DNA from: Portibacter lacus
Lineage (GTDB): Bacteria > Bacteroidota > Bacteroidia > Chitinophagales > Saprospiraceae
Direction: 5' to 3'
Length of the DNA: 64,000 nucleotides
Assembly: GCF_021533215.1 (NCBI RefSeq)
Contig: NZ_JAJNKA010000020.1
Span: 1 to 64,000 of the forward strand
In this document: piece by piece, positions 42,611 to 52,328 of the stretch
Numbering within the stretch: position 1 is the stretch's first letter
How the letters are laid out: every line of letters begins with the position of its first letter
The notes under the pieces: model-generated
What the model saw: the letters and a program-made list of their open reading frames with translations, nothing else
What the model was told of the DNA's origin: nothing
The model's database searches: none
Position numbers and translations under genes: made by a program

Positions 42611-43990
42611 TCACCCTGAAACAGCCTGCATCAGCATCGCACAAATAATCGCTCCATAGGTTCCCATCGCATATCCGAGAACAGCCATCAACACACCTAC
42701 CGGCGCTAAAGCTGGATCGAATGCAGAAGCAACGATCGGCGCACTTGCCGCTCCTCCGACATTGGCCTGACTTCCTACCGCAATAAAGAAATAAGGTGCT
42801 TTGATTAGTTTTCCAACAATGAATAAGATGAGCACATGGACCATCATCCAGATGATTCCGATTAGAAATAATCCCAGATTATCGAATATCTCTCCCACAT
42901 TCATTTTCATCCCGATGGTCGCAACCAGTAAGTAAATAAAAATGGTTCCCCACCGACTTGCACCTACACCTTCCAGTTTCCTAGCCTTGGTAAAGGAAAG
43001 CAATACACCAACAGTGGTCGCTATCACGATCAACCAGAAAAACGAACTCATCAATGAATTCAACCTCATTGCCTCTAATCGCTCTTTAAAACCTTCCATA
43101 AACGGAGTGATAACATCTTTTCCCCAATGCGAAATCGCCACTGCACCAAATGCTACAGCTAACAAGATAAATACATCGTTCGTCGTCGGTACTTTTTCTA
43201 TACTCGCTCGATACTTAGATACCCGCTCTTTCAGCTCATGAATTGCTGAGTTGTCAGCCTTAAGCCATCTATCTATCTTATCTGAAAAATTGATCCCGAA
43301 TAAAAGCACACCCATCCATATATTCGCAACCAAAACATCAACGACAATCATGCTTCCGAACAAATTATCTGAAACTTCATAAATCTCCTTCATTGCTGCT
43401 TGATTCGCTCCTCCGCCGATCCAACTTCCAGCAATCGTCGAAAGCCCTCGCCAAACTTCTCCTGGTGTAGATTCAATCACTCCCGGCGCGATATAGGAAA
43501 CGAACAATAAGGCAATCGGCCCACCGATTATAATTCCTAATGTTGCCGCAAAAAACATGATTAATGCTTTAGGCCCAAGTTTTACAATGCCTTTAAAATC
43601 AATTCCCACACACAACAATACCAAACTCGCAGGCAATAGATATCGACTGGTAACAAAATAAAGAGAGGAATGGCCTTGGTGTGATGTGTATTCTGCCTTT
43701 GGAACTCCTGCTTCACTCAGAAAAGTGGTGATCTGATCGAAACTCATCCCTTTTGGAATCACTAAATTATATTGGCTTGCAACTTCTAAAATAGAATCTG
43801 TGTACCAATGTGGAGCTATTAATCCTAGTGGCCAATTTAATAAGGCTGGAACAAAATAACACATCAAAACTGTGGGAAGAAATGTATAAAACCGCTTCCA
43901 TCCAGCTAAACTTGAAGTATGAAAAATCAAGGCCAATATAACTAGCAAAATCCCTAATACCACTGCGTCATTTGTAAATACTGGCTCCAT
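42611..43990 (-). CDS. DUF819 family membrane protein
   Basis: This 459-residue protein has 10 or more hydrophobic segments and the DUF819 features: LPASLVLLCVGIDFKGI, GSWIGGGANQAAMKEIY and the late GSQANVGGAASAPIVASAF. It is a putative permease; no substrate is known for the family. The start is set at 43990 (MEPVFTND) to begin just before the first membrane segment. It is monocistronic on the minus strand. Confidence 0.9.
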   Translation of the reverse strand: MEPVFTNDAVVLGILLVILALIFHTSSLAGWKRFYTFLPTVLMCYFVPALLNWPLGLIAPHWYTDSILEVASQYNLVIPKGMSFDQITTFLSEAGVPKAEYTSHQGHSSLYFVTSRYLLPASLVLLCVGIDFKGIVKLGPKALIMFFAATLGIIIGGPIALLFVSYIAPGVIESTPGEVWRGLSTIAGSWIGGGANQAAMKEIYEVSDNLFGSMIVVDVLVANIWMGVLLFGINFSDKIDRWLKADNSAIHELKERVSKYRASIEKVPTTNDVFILLAVAFGAVAISHWGKDVITPFMEGFKERLEAMRLNSLMSSFFWLIVIATTVGVLLSFTKARKLEGVGASRWGTIFIYLLVATIGMKMNVGEIFDNLGLFLIGIIWMMVHVLILFIVGKLIKAPYFFIAVGSQANVGGAASAPIVASAFDPALAPVGVLMAVLGYAMGTYGAIICAMLMQAVSG

Positions 43991-44075
43991 AATCTTAATT
44001 TTATAGCTTCGAATATAGTAAAAATGAGTTAGCAAAATGAACTAAAATCAGCTCTGAATCTGTTATATTGTAACT

Positions 44076-44462
44076 ATGCTTGATAAATTCAACAAATATA
44101 GAAAAGCCTTCAATAAAGATACACTCATGGAAAAGCTTCCTGAGTACATCAAGAAGATAGGTCTAAAAACAGTTTATACGGTTTTGCTTTTGTATAATGC
44201 GTATAAAAGAACGGAAACGCCAGCTTGGGCTAAAAATATTATTCTAGGTACTATTGGATATTTGATTAGCCCTATAGATGGTCTGCCAGACGTAACACCT
44301 TTTTTAGGATTTACGGATGATATCGGTGTATTAAGTTTTGGACTTGTCACAATTGCAGGTTACATCAATGAAGATATTAAAAAGTCCTCTAAAGAACAGT
44401 TGAACAAATGGTTCGGAGCTTTTGATGATGAGAATCTTTCAGAAATAGATGCTAAGCTTTAA
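44076..44462 (+). CDS. DUF1232 (YkvA-like) membrane protein
   Basis: This 128-residue protein has the DUF1232 core IGYLISPIDGLPDVTPFLGFTDDIGVLSF, a short hydrophobic hairpin with a conserved Asp-rich turn. It is a small membrane-associated protein of unknown role found across bacteria. Its 3' end overlaps that of the convergent gene by 11 nt. It is divergent from the DUF819 gene, with 85 nt between start codons. Confidence 0.9.
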   Translation: MLDKFNKYRKAFNKDTLMEKLPEYIKKIGLKTVYTVLLLYNAYKRTETPAWAKNIILGTIGYLISPIDGLPDVTPFLGFTDDIGVLSFGLVTIAGYINEDIKKSSKEQLNKWFGAFDDENLSEIDAKL

Positions 44463-45066
44463 CAAGCCGTTCTTTCATTTCTGTTAGTTGGTCAATATCT
44501 TTTTTAAAGTAAATCATCCAGAATATACTTCCGAGTAATATTGATAATCCTATGTTAATTAAGGGTAGATTCCCAAAGATCAATTCACTTATTGACATAA
44601 AAATTAGTGGTGTAAGTACAACAGTCATTGCCATAATCAATTGGAACCTTCGAATTTTCAATTCTATGATTGCCGTAGTACCCATTTTCATTCTAGCTAA
44701 TTCAACTTCGTTTAATAAGGTTGAATCATTTCGATCTTGAACAATTTCATTGACCCTTTTAATATCCCGATCGATAGATATTTTACTGATAATGTAGAAT
44801 ATAGCCAAAACGATAATTCCAAGTAATCCAACCCAAAGACCCTCCAATATAAGGTGCGCAATAAAAATTAAGCCTCCAATGATGGCGTAACCTTTTAAAA
44901 GATTTTGAAAAATAGAGGCGTCCTCTAGACTCTTTAACTCTTCTCGGATCGTGTTGTTTTCTTCCGCAGCGTACCTGAGCGACTCATCCACTTCCACAGA
45001 TTTTTTAGTTGCGGCTAGTTTTGCGGCAAAATCGTGGTATTGTCCTTGATGGTCAGGATTGCTCAT
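44452..45066 (-). CDS. Membrane protein of unknown function
   Basis: This 204-residue protein has a polar helical N-terminus (1-55), then four hydrophobic segments in two pairs (about 57-75, 78-95, 145-160 and 167-187) separated by a charged, probably cytoplasmic, helical region. I recognise no family. It is convergent with the DUF1232 gene. The 286-nt gap upstream of it shows no gene or clear structure. Confidence 0.75.
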   Translation of the reverse strand: MSNPDHQGQYHDFAAKLAATKKSVEVDESLRYAAEENNTIREELKSLEDASIFQNLLKGYAIIGGLIFIAHLILEGLWVGLLGIIVLAIFYIISKISIDRDIKRVNEIVQDRNDSTLLNEVELARMKMGTTAIIELKIRRFQLIMAMTVVLTPLIFMSISELIFGNLPLINIGLSILLGSIFWMIYFKKDIDQLTEMKERLVKA

Positions 45067-45333
45067 TATAAGTAGTAGTTACAATAGTAAATTTAGAAAA
45101 ATATTATGAGCGAAGCTTGATAATTGTTTGAAAATTCAGAATTCCAAAGAAAACTACTAGATGAAGTTACCAGAGCTGAAAGTTATGCATTCGTTATTCC
45201 ATCTCTAGCGCAATAGCACACATTTTTCCTTTCGCACCGAGATGCTCTTAAATGAATCTCGGAAGACCTTGCGTTTTCTTGCACTCACACATATCCTGAC
45301 TTAAAAATGGCAGGTCGAATAATTCCCTTTTTA

Positions 45334-45341
45334 TATATTTG
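45334..45341 (+). promoter_or_regulatory. Promoter -7 box (TATATTTG) of the aminotransferase gene
   Basis: TATATTTG matches TAnnTTTG, 12 nt before the start codon at 45353. The predicted leader would be only a few nt long. Confidence 0.5.
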
Positions 45342-45352
45342 CAATCAAAAAA

Positions 45353-46552
45353 ATGCCAAGCATTCGCCAACTCTTTCTTTCTCATGTAGCGAAGACCAAT
45401 GAAATGCCACTCATGTTAGAGGTAGATCATGCGAAAGGAATTTTCATCTACGATACGACTGGTAAGAAGTATTATGATATGAACTCTGGAATTTCCGTAA
45501 GTTCTTTAGGTCATTGCCACCCTGCCGTTGTGGATGCAGTTACTGAACAAGTTCAAAAACACATGCACACCATGGTCTATGGTGAACACATTCATTCACC
45601 CCAAGCAAAATATGCCGGATTGCTAACAGCACAATTAGCTGACGGACTCGACTGGGTATACTTTGTGATGACTGGAACAGAAACCGTAGAAGTAGCGATG
45701 AAAATGGTTCGAAAGTATACAGGCAGAACGGAGATTTTCTCTTGCGCTGGGGCTTACCACGGTAGTACTTATGGTGCGGAAGCGCTACGAAGTGATATTG
45801 AATTTACGATGAATTTTGCGCCTGGGGTACCTGGTGTTAGACATATAGGATTTAACAATGAAGCAGATCTTGAGAAAATAACCACGAAAACTGCTGCTGT
45901 AATTGTAGAGCCAGTCCAAGCGGAATCAGGAGTCATTCCTCCAGTTGATGACTACCTTATTAAGCTTAAAACGAGATGTGAGGAAGTTGGAGCGTTGTTG
46001 GTTCTTGATGAAATTCAGACTGGTTTTGGAAGGACAGGGCATTTGTTTGCCCACCAGAAATACAATGTCACACCTGATATTTTATTAGTTGCAAAATCGA
46101 TGGGCGGAGGGATGCCGATCGGCGCATTGGTTTCATCGGAAGAAATATTTTCATCGATGATTAAGAAACCAGCTCTTGGTCACATCACAACTTTCGGAGG
46201 ACATCCTGTTTCTTGTGCGGCTGCATATGCTACCTTATCGACGATTCTGGATGAAGATTTGCCTTCTAAGGTATTGGGAAAAGAAAAATTAATACTGGAA
46301 CAGTTAAAGCATCCCATTATTCGAGAGGTAAGAAGTTCTGGAATGATGATGGCTGTAGAATTGACCAAAAGAAAATACCTAAAGCATGTCGTTGCAAAGT
46401 GTATGGAATTAGGGTTGATTGTAGATTGGTTTCTCTTTAATGATCGATCTTTCAGAGTTGCTCCACCTTTAATCATTACAGACGAACAGATCGTGGAGGC
46501 TTGTAGTATACTAAGGAAGGCAATGGATTATGCGGAAGAGAAATATAATTGA
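45353..46552 (+). CDS. Class III PLP-dependent aminotransferase
   Basis: This 399-residue pyridoxal-phosphate enzyme belongs to the acetylornithine/ornithine aminotransferase group (class III). Lys248 in LLVAKSMGGG should bind the cofactor. Asp219 in VLDEIQTGFGRTG holds the pyridine nitrogen. SGISVSSLGHCHP and GAYHGSTYGA are standard. It uses 2-oxoglutarate or another keto acid as partner; the amino donor cannot be assigned. It stands alone, upstream of pyruvate carboxylase on the same strand with a 168-nt gap. Confidence 0.92.
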   Translation: MPSIRQLFLSHVAKTNEMPLMLEVDHAKGIFIYDTTGKKYYDMNSGISVSSLGHCHPAVVDAVTEQVQKHMHTMVYGEHIHSPQAKYAGLLTAQLADGLDWVYFVMTGTETVEVAMKMVRKYTGRTEIFSCAGAYHGSTYGAEALRSDIEFTMNFAPGVPGVRHIGFNNEADLEKITTKTAAVIVEPVQAESGVIPPVDDYLIKLKTRCEEVGALLVLDEIQTGFGRTGHLFAHQKYNVTPDILLVAKSMGGGMPIGALVSSEEIFSSMIKKPALGHITTFGGHPVSCAAAYATLSTILDEDLPSKVLGKEKLILEQLKHPIIREVRSSGMMMAVELTKRKYLKHVVAKCMELGLIVDWFLFNDRSFRVAPPLIITDEQIVEACSILRKAMDYAEEKYN

Positions 46553-46720
46553 TCTTGATGCGTAATTCTAAAGCTGGTTTTTACTGCAGTTTTATTATTT
46601 TCAAAACACTTATGTGATATTGATGATAAGGAAATCAGTTTTTTACTTTACCTTTATACTCTCTGTATTTCAGTTGCAGTTGGAATCAGAATTTCTAAAA
46701 TAATCATTAAAATTAGAATC

Positions 46721-49700
46721 TTGGCTGACTTACCTATAAAGAAATTATTAGTTGCAAATCGTGGAGAAATAGCGATTCGTGTTTTTAGAGCGGCATCTGA
46801 AATCAATATCAGAACAGTTGCAATTTACACACATGAAGATCGGTATTCATTACACCGTTATAAGGCAGATGAAGCATATCAGATCGGAGAAGATGACGAT
46901 CCGTTAAAGCCTTACCTCGATATCACAGAAATTATATCTATTGCGAAAGAAAATGGAGTCGATGCTATTCATCCAGGTTACGGTTTTCTTTCAGAAAATG
47001 AATCTTTCGCGCAAGCGTGTATTGATGCTGGGATAAAGTGGATCGGACCTAGTCCTGATATCATGGCTTCCTTAGGTGATAAGATATCAGCGAAGAAAGT
47101 GGCGATAGAAGCTGGTGTTCCTATCGTTCCTGCAAGTAAAGGTGAAATAACAGAAGTTGTAGAACTGAAAAGAGTCGCGAATGAAATTGGGTATCCGGTT
47201 ATGGTTAAAGCTGCTTATGGTGGTGGAGGTCGAGGGATGCGAGTCGTTTATAAAGAAGAAGATGTAGAGAAATCATTCAATGAAGCAAGTGGTGAAGCAC
47301 AGACTGCCTTTGGGAATGGTTCTGTATTTGTTGAAAAATATATCGCAGATCCGAAGCATATAGAAGTTCAGCTTTTAGGAGATATGCATGGGAATCTGGT
47401 ACACCTTTTCGAGAGAGACTGCTCTATTCAGAGAAGATTTCAGAAAGTGGTAGAAATTGCTCCGGCGACTTCATTAAAGCAAGAAACAAGGGATGCACTT
47501 TACAGACATGCATTAGCAATAGGAAATAAGGTAGGATATCAGAATGCTGGAACTGTTGAGTTTTTGCTGGATGATGAAGAAAATATCTATTTTATAGAGG
47601 TCAATACAAGAATTCAAGTTGAGCATACGATAACGGAGGTAATTACTGGAGAAGACATTGTGAGGAATCAGATATTGATTGCTGCAGGACTTTCTTTGGA
47701 TGATCCTAGAATTGGCCTTGGAAAGCAAGAAGACATACAGTATAGAGGAGTCGCTATTCAATGTAGGATAACAACGGAAGATCCATCACAGGATTTCAAG
47801 CCAGACTATGGTCGATTAGTAGCTTATCGAAGTGCAAGTGGATTCGGGATTAGACTTGATGCAGGGAATGCATACGCAGGAGCAACGATTTCTCCGTTTT
47901 TCGATAGTATGTTAGTGAAAGTTACGGCTTCTGGACATACATTAGATGACGCTGCGGATAGGTTACACCGTGCATTAAGGGAGTTTAGAATTAGAGGCGT
48001 TAAGTCTAACATTTCTTTCTTGCTCAATATACTTAGAGAGCCTAGCTTTAGAACTGGAAATACAACGGTACACTATATCGGAAATCATCCAGAACTATTG
48101 GTGCCACCAAGTTGGAAAGATAGAGGAACGAAATTGATCAGATACATCGGTGAGGTGAATGTCAATGGAAATCCTGATGTAAAGAAGAAAGACTTAGATG
48201 TTGAGTTTGATAAATTTGCTATTCCAAAAGCCAAGAATCAGGACTACCAATCAGGTACGAAACAATTGCTTACAGAATTAGGTCCTACTGGATTTTCAGA
48301 ATGGCTAAAGGAGCAAGAACATGTATTGTATACTGATACAACTTTCAGAGATGCCCACCAGTCTTTGCTGGCAACAAGGGTAAGGACGAAGGATTTATTA
48401 AATATTGCGCCACAGTTTGCGAAAGACCATGGTCATGAGTTATTCTCTATGGAAGTATGGGGAGGAGCGACATTCGATGTTTCCATGCGATTTTTAAAGG
48501 AAAGTCCATGGGATCGATTGAAATTATTGAGAAAGGCGATTCCGAATACCTTGCTTCAGATGCTTCTAAGAGGATCGAATGCAGTAGGCTACAAGGCATA
48601 TCCTGATAATCTAATAGAAGAGTTTGTAGAAAAATCAGCAGAAACAGGAATTGATGTTTTCAGAATATTCGATTCGATGAACTGGTTAGAAGCAATGCAG
48701 ACCAGTATTAAAACGGTAAGAGAAAGAACAAATTCACTAGCGGAAGTAAGTATTTGCTATTCTGGTGATGTCATGGATAAAAATAGTAAGTATAATATTG
48801 ACTATTATATCAACATGGCGAAGGCTGTGGAAGATAGTGGAGCGCATATTATTGCGATAAAAGATATGGCTGGTTTATTGAAACCGATGGCCGCTGAATA
48901 TTTGATTACAGAATTGAAAAACAATACCTCACTTCCTTTACACTTGCATACGCATGATACTTCTTCGATACAGTCGGCGACTTATCTTAAGGCGATAGAA
49001 GCTGGTGTGGATGTGGTAGATGTAGCATTAAGTGCACTTTCAGGAATAACATCACAACCGAATTTTAATTCTGTAGTAGCGATGATGGAAGGTCACGAGC
49101 GTTCTGGCAACATTGACCTAAAAAATCTAAACCGATATTCTAATTATTGGGAAGAGGTAAGAAAATATTACTATCCATTCGAGACGGAATTAAAAGCAGG
49201 AACAGCTGAGGTGTATGATCACGAGATTCCAGGTGGACAATATTCGAATCTAAGACCTCAAGCGAGATCGTTAGGGTTAGAAAATAAGTTTGATACGATT
49301 AAGAAGAACTATGCAGCCATTAATAATATGATGGGAGGTATGGTGAAAGTGACGCCTTCTTCGAAAGTAGTTGGTGATATGGCGATGTTCATGACTGCGA
49401 ATGATATTACCATTGAAGATATTAAAAAGAATGGGGAGTCATTAGCTTTTCCAGACTCAATGATTTCGATGATGAAGGGAGAGCTAGGGCAGCGTGCAGA
49501 AGGATGGCCGAAAGAGTTTCAAGCGATGGTTCTGAAGAACGATAAGCCGTTTACAGATCGACCGAATGCGCACTTAGATCCTATAGATTTTGACAAAGAA
49601 TTCGAGGCATTTAAGTTGGAATATCCTGAAAAAGCAACCTTCTTAGATTTCTTAAGTTATTCATTGTATCCGAAAGTTTTCGCGGACTATTACACACATA

Positions 49701-50167
49701 TTCAAGAGTTTGGGAATACAGAAATGCTTCCTACACCATGTTTCTTCTATGGCCTTAAGCCAAATGATGAGATTAATGTATCCATAGCGAAAGGTAAAAA
49801 CATCCTAATTGAATATCTGAATACGAATCAGGCATCAGCTGATGGAACGAGGTTAGTTATTTTCAGGATCAATGGAGCGATTCGTTCCGTGATGGTGAAA
49901 GATAACCAAGTAAAGAGTGAAGTCTTTATTCATAAAAAAGCAAGTACTGAAGGTCAGATTGGTTCTCCTTTGCAAGGTAGTTTATCGAAAGTGGTGGTTA
50001 AAGAAGGTCAAGAGGTGAAGAAGAATGATCCATTATTTGTGATCGAAGCGATGAAGATGGAAAGTACGATAACGGCGCCATATGACGGAGTCATTACGAA
50101 GGTTCATATAAAGAACAAGACGATGGTATTGCAAGACGATATGGTGGTAGAGATGGAGAAGAGTTAA
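46721..50167 (+). CDS. pyc: Pyruvate carboxylase
   Basis: This 1148-residue enzyme converts pyruvate and bicarbonate to oxaloacetate, replenishing the citric acid cycle. Domains in order: biotin carboxylase with ATP-grasp (about 1-460, with KKLLVANRGEIAIRVFRAA at the start and YGGGGRGMRVV), carboxyltransferase (about 530-1000, starting DTTFRDAHQSL), and a biotinyl domain with EAMKMES, biotin on Lys1112. It is the full single-chain form. The start is a TTG at 46721 giving MADLPIKKLL; no in-frame ATG lies nearby upstream. Confidence 0.97.
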   Translation: MADLPIKKLLVANRGEIAIRVFRAASEINIRTVAIYTHEDRYSLHRYKADEAYQIGEDDDPLKPYLDITEIISIAKENGVDAIHPGYGFLSENESFAQACIDAGIKWIGPSPDIMASLGDKISAKKVAIEAGVPIVPASKGEITEVVELKRVANEIGYPVMVKAAYGGGGRGMRVVYKEEDVEKSFNEASGEAQTAFGNGSVFVEKYIADPKHIEVQLLGDMHGNLVHLFERDCSIQRRFQKVVEIAPATSLKQETRDALYRHALAIGNKVGYQNAGTVEFLLDDEENIYFIEVNTRIQVEHTITEVITGEDIVRNQILIAAGLSLDDPRIGLGKQEDIQYRGVAIQCRITTEDPSQDFKPDYGRLVAYRSASGFGIRLDAGNAYAGATISPFFDSMLVKVTASGHTLDDAADRLHRALREFRIRGVKSNISFLLNILREPSFRTGNTTVHYIGNHPELLVPPSWKDRGTKLIRYIGEVNVNGNPDVKKKDLDVEFDKFAIPKAKNQDYQSGTKQLLTELGPTGFSEWLKEQEHVLYTDTTFRDAHQSLLATRVRTKDLLNIAPQFAKDHGHELFSMEVWGGATFDVSMRFLKESPWDRLKLLRKAIPNTLLQMLLRGSNAVGYKAYPDNLIEEFVEKSAETGIDVFRIFDSMNWLEAMQTSIKTVRERTNSLAEVSICYSGDVMDKNSKYNIDYYINMAKAVEDSGAHIIAIKDMAGLLKPMAAEYLITELKNNTSLPLHLHTHDTSSIQSATYLKAIEAGVDVVDVALSALSGITSQPNFNSVVAMMEGHERSGNIDLKNLNRYSNYWEEVRKYYYPFETELKAGTAEVYDHEIPGGQYSNLRPQARSLGLENKFDTIKKNYAAINNMMGGMVKVTPSSKVVGDMAMFMTANDITIEDIKKNGESLAFPDSMISMMKGELGQRAEGWPKEFQAMVLKNDKPFTDRPNAHLDPIDFDKEFEAFKLEYPEKATFLDFLSYSLYPKVFADYYTHIQEFGNTEMLPTPCFFYGLKPNDEINVSIAKGKNILIEYLNTNQASADGTRLVIFRINGAIRSVMVKDNQVKSEVFIHKKASTEGQIGSPLQGSLSKVVVKEGQEVKKNDPLFVIEAMKMESTITAPYDGVITKVHIKNKTMVLQDDMVVEMEKS

Positions 50168-50176
50168 TAGGGTTTT

Positions 50177-50217
50177 AGATCGTCGAGCTCGCAGTGAAAC
50201 GGAGCGATCGGCGAGCT
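50177..50217 (+). repeat. GATCGNCGAGCT repeat, copy 1
   Basis: AGATCGTCGAGCT and, after 16 nt, GATCGGCGAGCT occur as a direct pair. The same pair at similar spacing recurs at 50380-50429 and 52096-52145. Confidence 0.75.
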
Positions 50218-50230
50218 GACCATAAGGAAT

Positions 50231-50290
50231 AGTTGATGGGTTGATAAGTTGATGGGGTTATGAGGTTGATAAAATTAATGGGTTATTAAA
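50231..50290 (+). repeat. Short degenerate GTTGATGG repeat
   Basis: Units resembling GTTGATGGG, TTGATAAG and GTTGATGGGG follow one another at 50231-50290 in the gap after pyc. It is low in complexity and no gene is seen. Confidence 0.5.
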
Positions 50291-50379
50291 CTAATATTTC
50301 CTCGTGATTTAAACTCGTTAGTCTGCTATTCTTAATGTTATCACATTCGTTAATGACATGAATTTTGTAGCCCTAAACT

Positions 50380-50429
50380 AGATCGTCGAGCTTGCAATAC
50401 ATCGGAGGCTATTTAGAGATCGGCGAGCT
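50380..50429 (+). repeat. GATCGNCGAGCT repeat, copy 2
   Basis: AGATCGTCGAGCTTG and GAGATCGGCGAGCTA are separated by about 20 nt. It lies just after the stop of the purple acid phosphatase gene. Confidence 0.75.
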
Positions 50430-50437
50430 ATTTCGGA

Positions 50438-51994
50438 TTATTCAACCTCTTCCTTCGTGACAACATTTCCTTTTAGATCAATAATCATGTCGTACTTTGT
50501 TTCTCCATTTGAAATTCGAACTTTGTATACTACGTCATTTTCTTTTTCTTGATAGGCTACTCTGGTCACAAAAAATCCTTCGTGTTTTGAGATTAAATTT
50601 TTCTCAATGTCTGCTGGCAATTGATCTGGATAAGCAATGGTATTATCAAAATATCTTCCTGAAATAGCTTGACCTTTTAATTCCACAAAACTATTAGGAC
50701 CTTTTATATTTTTTATCACTTCAAATGCGTCATATAAGTCCCCAGTAGCGGTATAAGATTCATATTTTAAAATATTTCCATCTACAGTCAGCACTTGAAA
50801 CAATTGAGTGTTTTCAGCAGCTCTGTCTCTATCAGCATCCCAACCTTCCCAGGCATTTGGTCTCAAGCTATACATTTTACCTCCGCTGACAGATACCACA
50901 TAGACCGTTCCAGTTAGATCTTTGGCATTAACACCCGTCGGAATATTCTCCTCCAATGGAGTAGTTCTACCTCTAGAATATGCATGGTCATGACCTTGAA
51001 GTGCTAAATCCACCTGATACTTATCCAATATAGGCTTTAACATCTCTCTCCACTCATCGTTGTCTCTGCTGCTAGAAGCCGAGAAGAGGGGATGGTGGAA
51101 GGTAACAACCGTCCATTTGTTGGAATTGTTTTTTAAAACATCTTCCAGCCAAATCATTTGTTTTTCTTTCTGCTCATTAGAATTCAGCCCTATCACCCTA
51201 AGATCTTGATAATCCATATAATAAACAGTTTCTTCTAACCCTTCTGGACCATTTTCAGGTAGTGTAAATTGTGGTCTCCATAAAACTGAAAGTTGACGAG
51301 GCTCTCCGTCTTTTATCGATCTATATTCATGGTTGCCAGGAACAGGGAAAGATGGAATCATACTGTGAATGAACGACCCAGCTTGGAACCATTCCTCCCA
51401 TTCTAAATCCGTATTAGCATGATTAATTAAGTCACCGGCATGAATCATAAAAGCAGCATCAGGCGCCTTTTGGAATCCTTGTCTAATCAATCTAGACCAT
51501 ACTTCCAGTACATTATTCTGTGCATCTCCTATATAAATAAATGAAAACCGATCGGGGTCAGTATTGGCTGTTTTTACATGAATCCACTCACTCCAGTGCA
51601 TTCCATCACCAACTCTATAAGCATACAATGTATTGGCTTCTAAATCTTTTATTTTTACAGAATGGTAATGGGCGGACACCTCTATTTCATTTTCTAATTT
51701 GAGGTCAAAAAGTTCTAATTCAGCGTTGTGCGTATTTGCATTCCTCCAGAATTTAGGAGCGGCAGTCGCCTTTGCAATTTCCACAATGCCTTGTTTCACA
51801 TCGGTGGAAGTCCTCCACGTAATATTTAATTCAGAGGTTGCTTCTGCTCCAAAGTTGACCATTATTCGATCAGGATGGATGGTAGGATGGTTCCATTCTT
51901 TTTCATAAACTGGGGCTTTGTATACTTTAGGTATTTGAGCATATCCTAAATTTAGAACAAGTAGGAAAGCAAATAGAGGTAAAAAGTTTTTCAT
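50438..51994 (-). CDS. Secreted purple acid phosphatase-like protein
   Basis: This 518-residue protein has a signal peptide (1-20), a fibronectin-III-like N-terminal domain (about 37-143) of purple acid phosphatases, and a calcineurin-like catalytic domain. Metal-site motifs are in order: GDAQ (Asp157), HAGDL (Asp188), PGNHEY (Asn221, His222), TFHHP (His300, His301) and QGHDHAYSR (His335, His337). The last 60 residues (FVTRVAYQEKENDVVYKVRI and following) look like a PepSY-like module. The start at 51994 is set by the signal peptide. It probably releases phosphate outside the cytoplasm. Confidence 0.88.
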   Translation of the reverse strand: MKNFLPLFAFLLVLNLGYAQIPKVYKAPVYEKEWNHPTIHPDRIMVNFGAEATSELNITWRTSTDVKQGIVEIAKATAAPKFWRNANTHNAELELFDLKLENEIEVSAHYHSVKIKDLEANTLYAYRVGDGMHWSEWIHVKTANTDPDRFSFIYIGDAQNNVLEVWSRLIRQGFQKAPDAAFMIHAGDLINHANTDLEWEEWFQAGSFIHSMIPSFPVPGNHEYRSIKDGEPRQLSVLWRPQFTLPENGPEGLEETVYYMDYQDLRVIGLNSNEQKEKQMIWLEDVLKNNSNKWTVVTFHHPLFSASSSRDNDEWREMLKPILDKYQVDLALQGHDHAYSRGRTTPLEENIPTGVNAKDLTGTVYVVSVSGGKMYSLRPNAWEGWDADRDRAAENTQLFQVLTVDGNILKYESYTATGDLYDAFEVIKNIKGPNSFVELKGQAISGRYFDNTIAYPDQLPADIEKNLISKHEGFFVTRVAYQEKENDVVYKVRISNGETKYDMIIDLKGNVVTKEEVE

Positions 51995-52095
51995 GAGTAA
52001 TAATTTGTTGGTCAACTATAGTTTCATGCCGAAGATATTGAAAAAATTGCAGTTGGGAAGATTTAGAATAAGAGGAAATATTGGTCTTGCTATTT

Positions 52096-52145
52096 AGATC
52101 GTCGAGCTTGGGGAGTGGCGGAGGATAGAGAGAGATCGGCGAGCT
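52096..52145 (+). repeat. GATCGNCGAGCT repeat, copy 3
   Basis: AGATCGTCGAGCTTG and GAGATCGGCGAGCTT, about 20 nt apart, lie in the 334-nt gap between the phosphatase gene and the divergent sigma-factor gene. The three copies bracket the phosphatase gene. Confidence 0.75.
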
Positions 52146-52280
52146 TTTTTTGGGATGATTAGTTATGTCTTTCTAATTATTAAATATTATTATAAATGAC
52201 ATAAAAAATATCTTATTAAAATACTAGATAAGCAAAAGTTAAGATTTTTATATTTCATAACAATTTTCAAAAAAATCCTA

Positions 52281-52324
52281 CCTTAAGGGTTACTTTTTAT
52301 ATTATAGAACCGACACCCTTAAGG
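52281..52324. promoter_or_regulatory. Inverted repeat flanking the ECF promoter (CCTTAAGGG / CCCTTAAGG)
   Basis: Perfect 9-bp arms at 52281-52289 and 52316-52324 lie on either side of the promoter core of the next gene. Each arm contains the self-palindromic CCTTAAGG, so each could bind a dimer on its own. The right arm ends 4 nt before the start codon. It may be an operator for repression, or a stem in the mRNA 5' end. Confidence 0.65.
52288..52315 (+). promoter_or_regulatory. Putative ECF sigma promoter (GGTTAC-N16-CCGACA), copy 1
   Basis: GGTTAC (52288-52293) and CCGACA (52310-52315) are 16 nt apart, as ECF-type -35 and -10 elements are. An identical pair with the same 16-nt spacing, and the same TTTTT after GGTTAC, occurs at 62813-62786 on the other strand. 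The start codon is at 52329, so the mRNA would be almost leaderless. It is presumably recognised by the sigma factor it precedes. Confidence 0.55.
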
Positions 52325-52328
52325 TTAG

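Noticed and set aside
46623-46703. A 26-codon hydrophobic frame just upstream of pyc
   Set aside because: It has no ribosome site or conservation evidence and ends just before the pyc start; judged chance.
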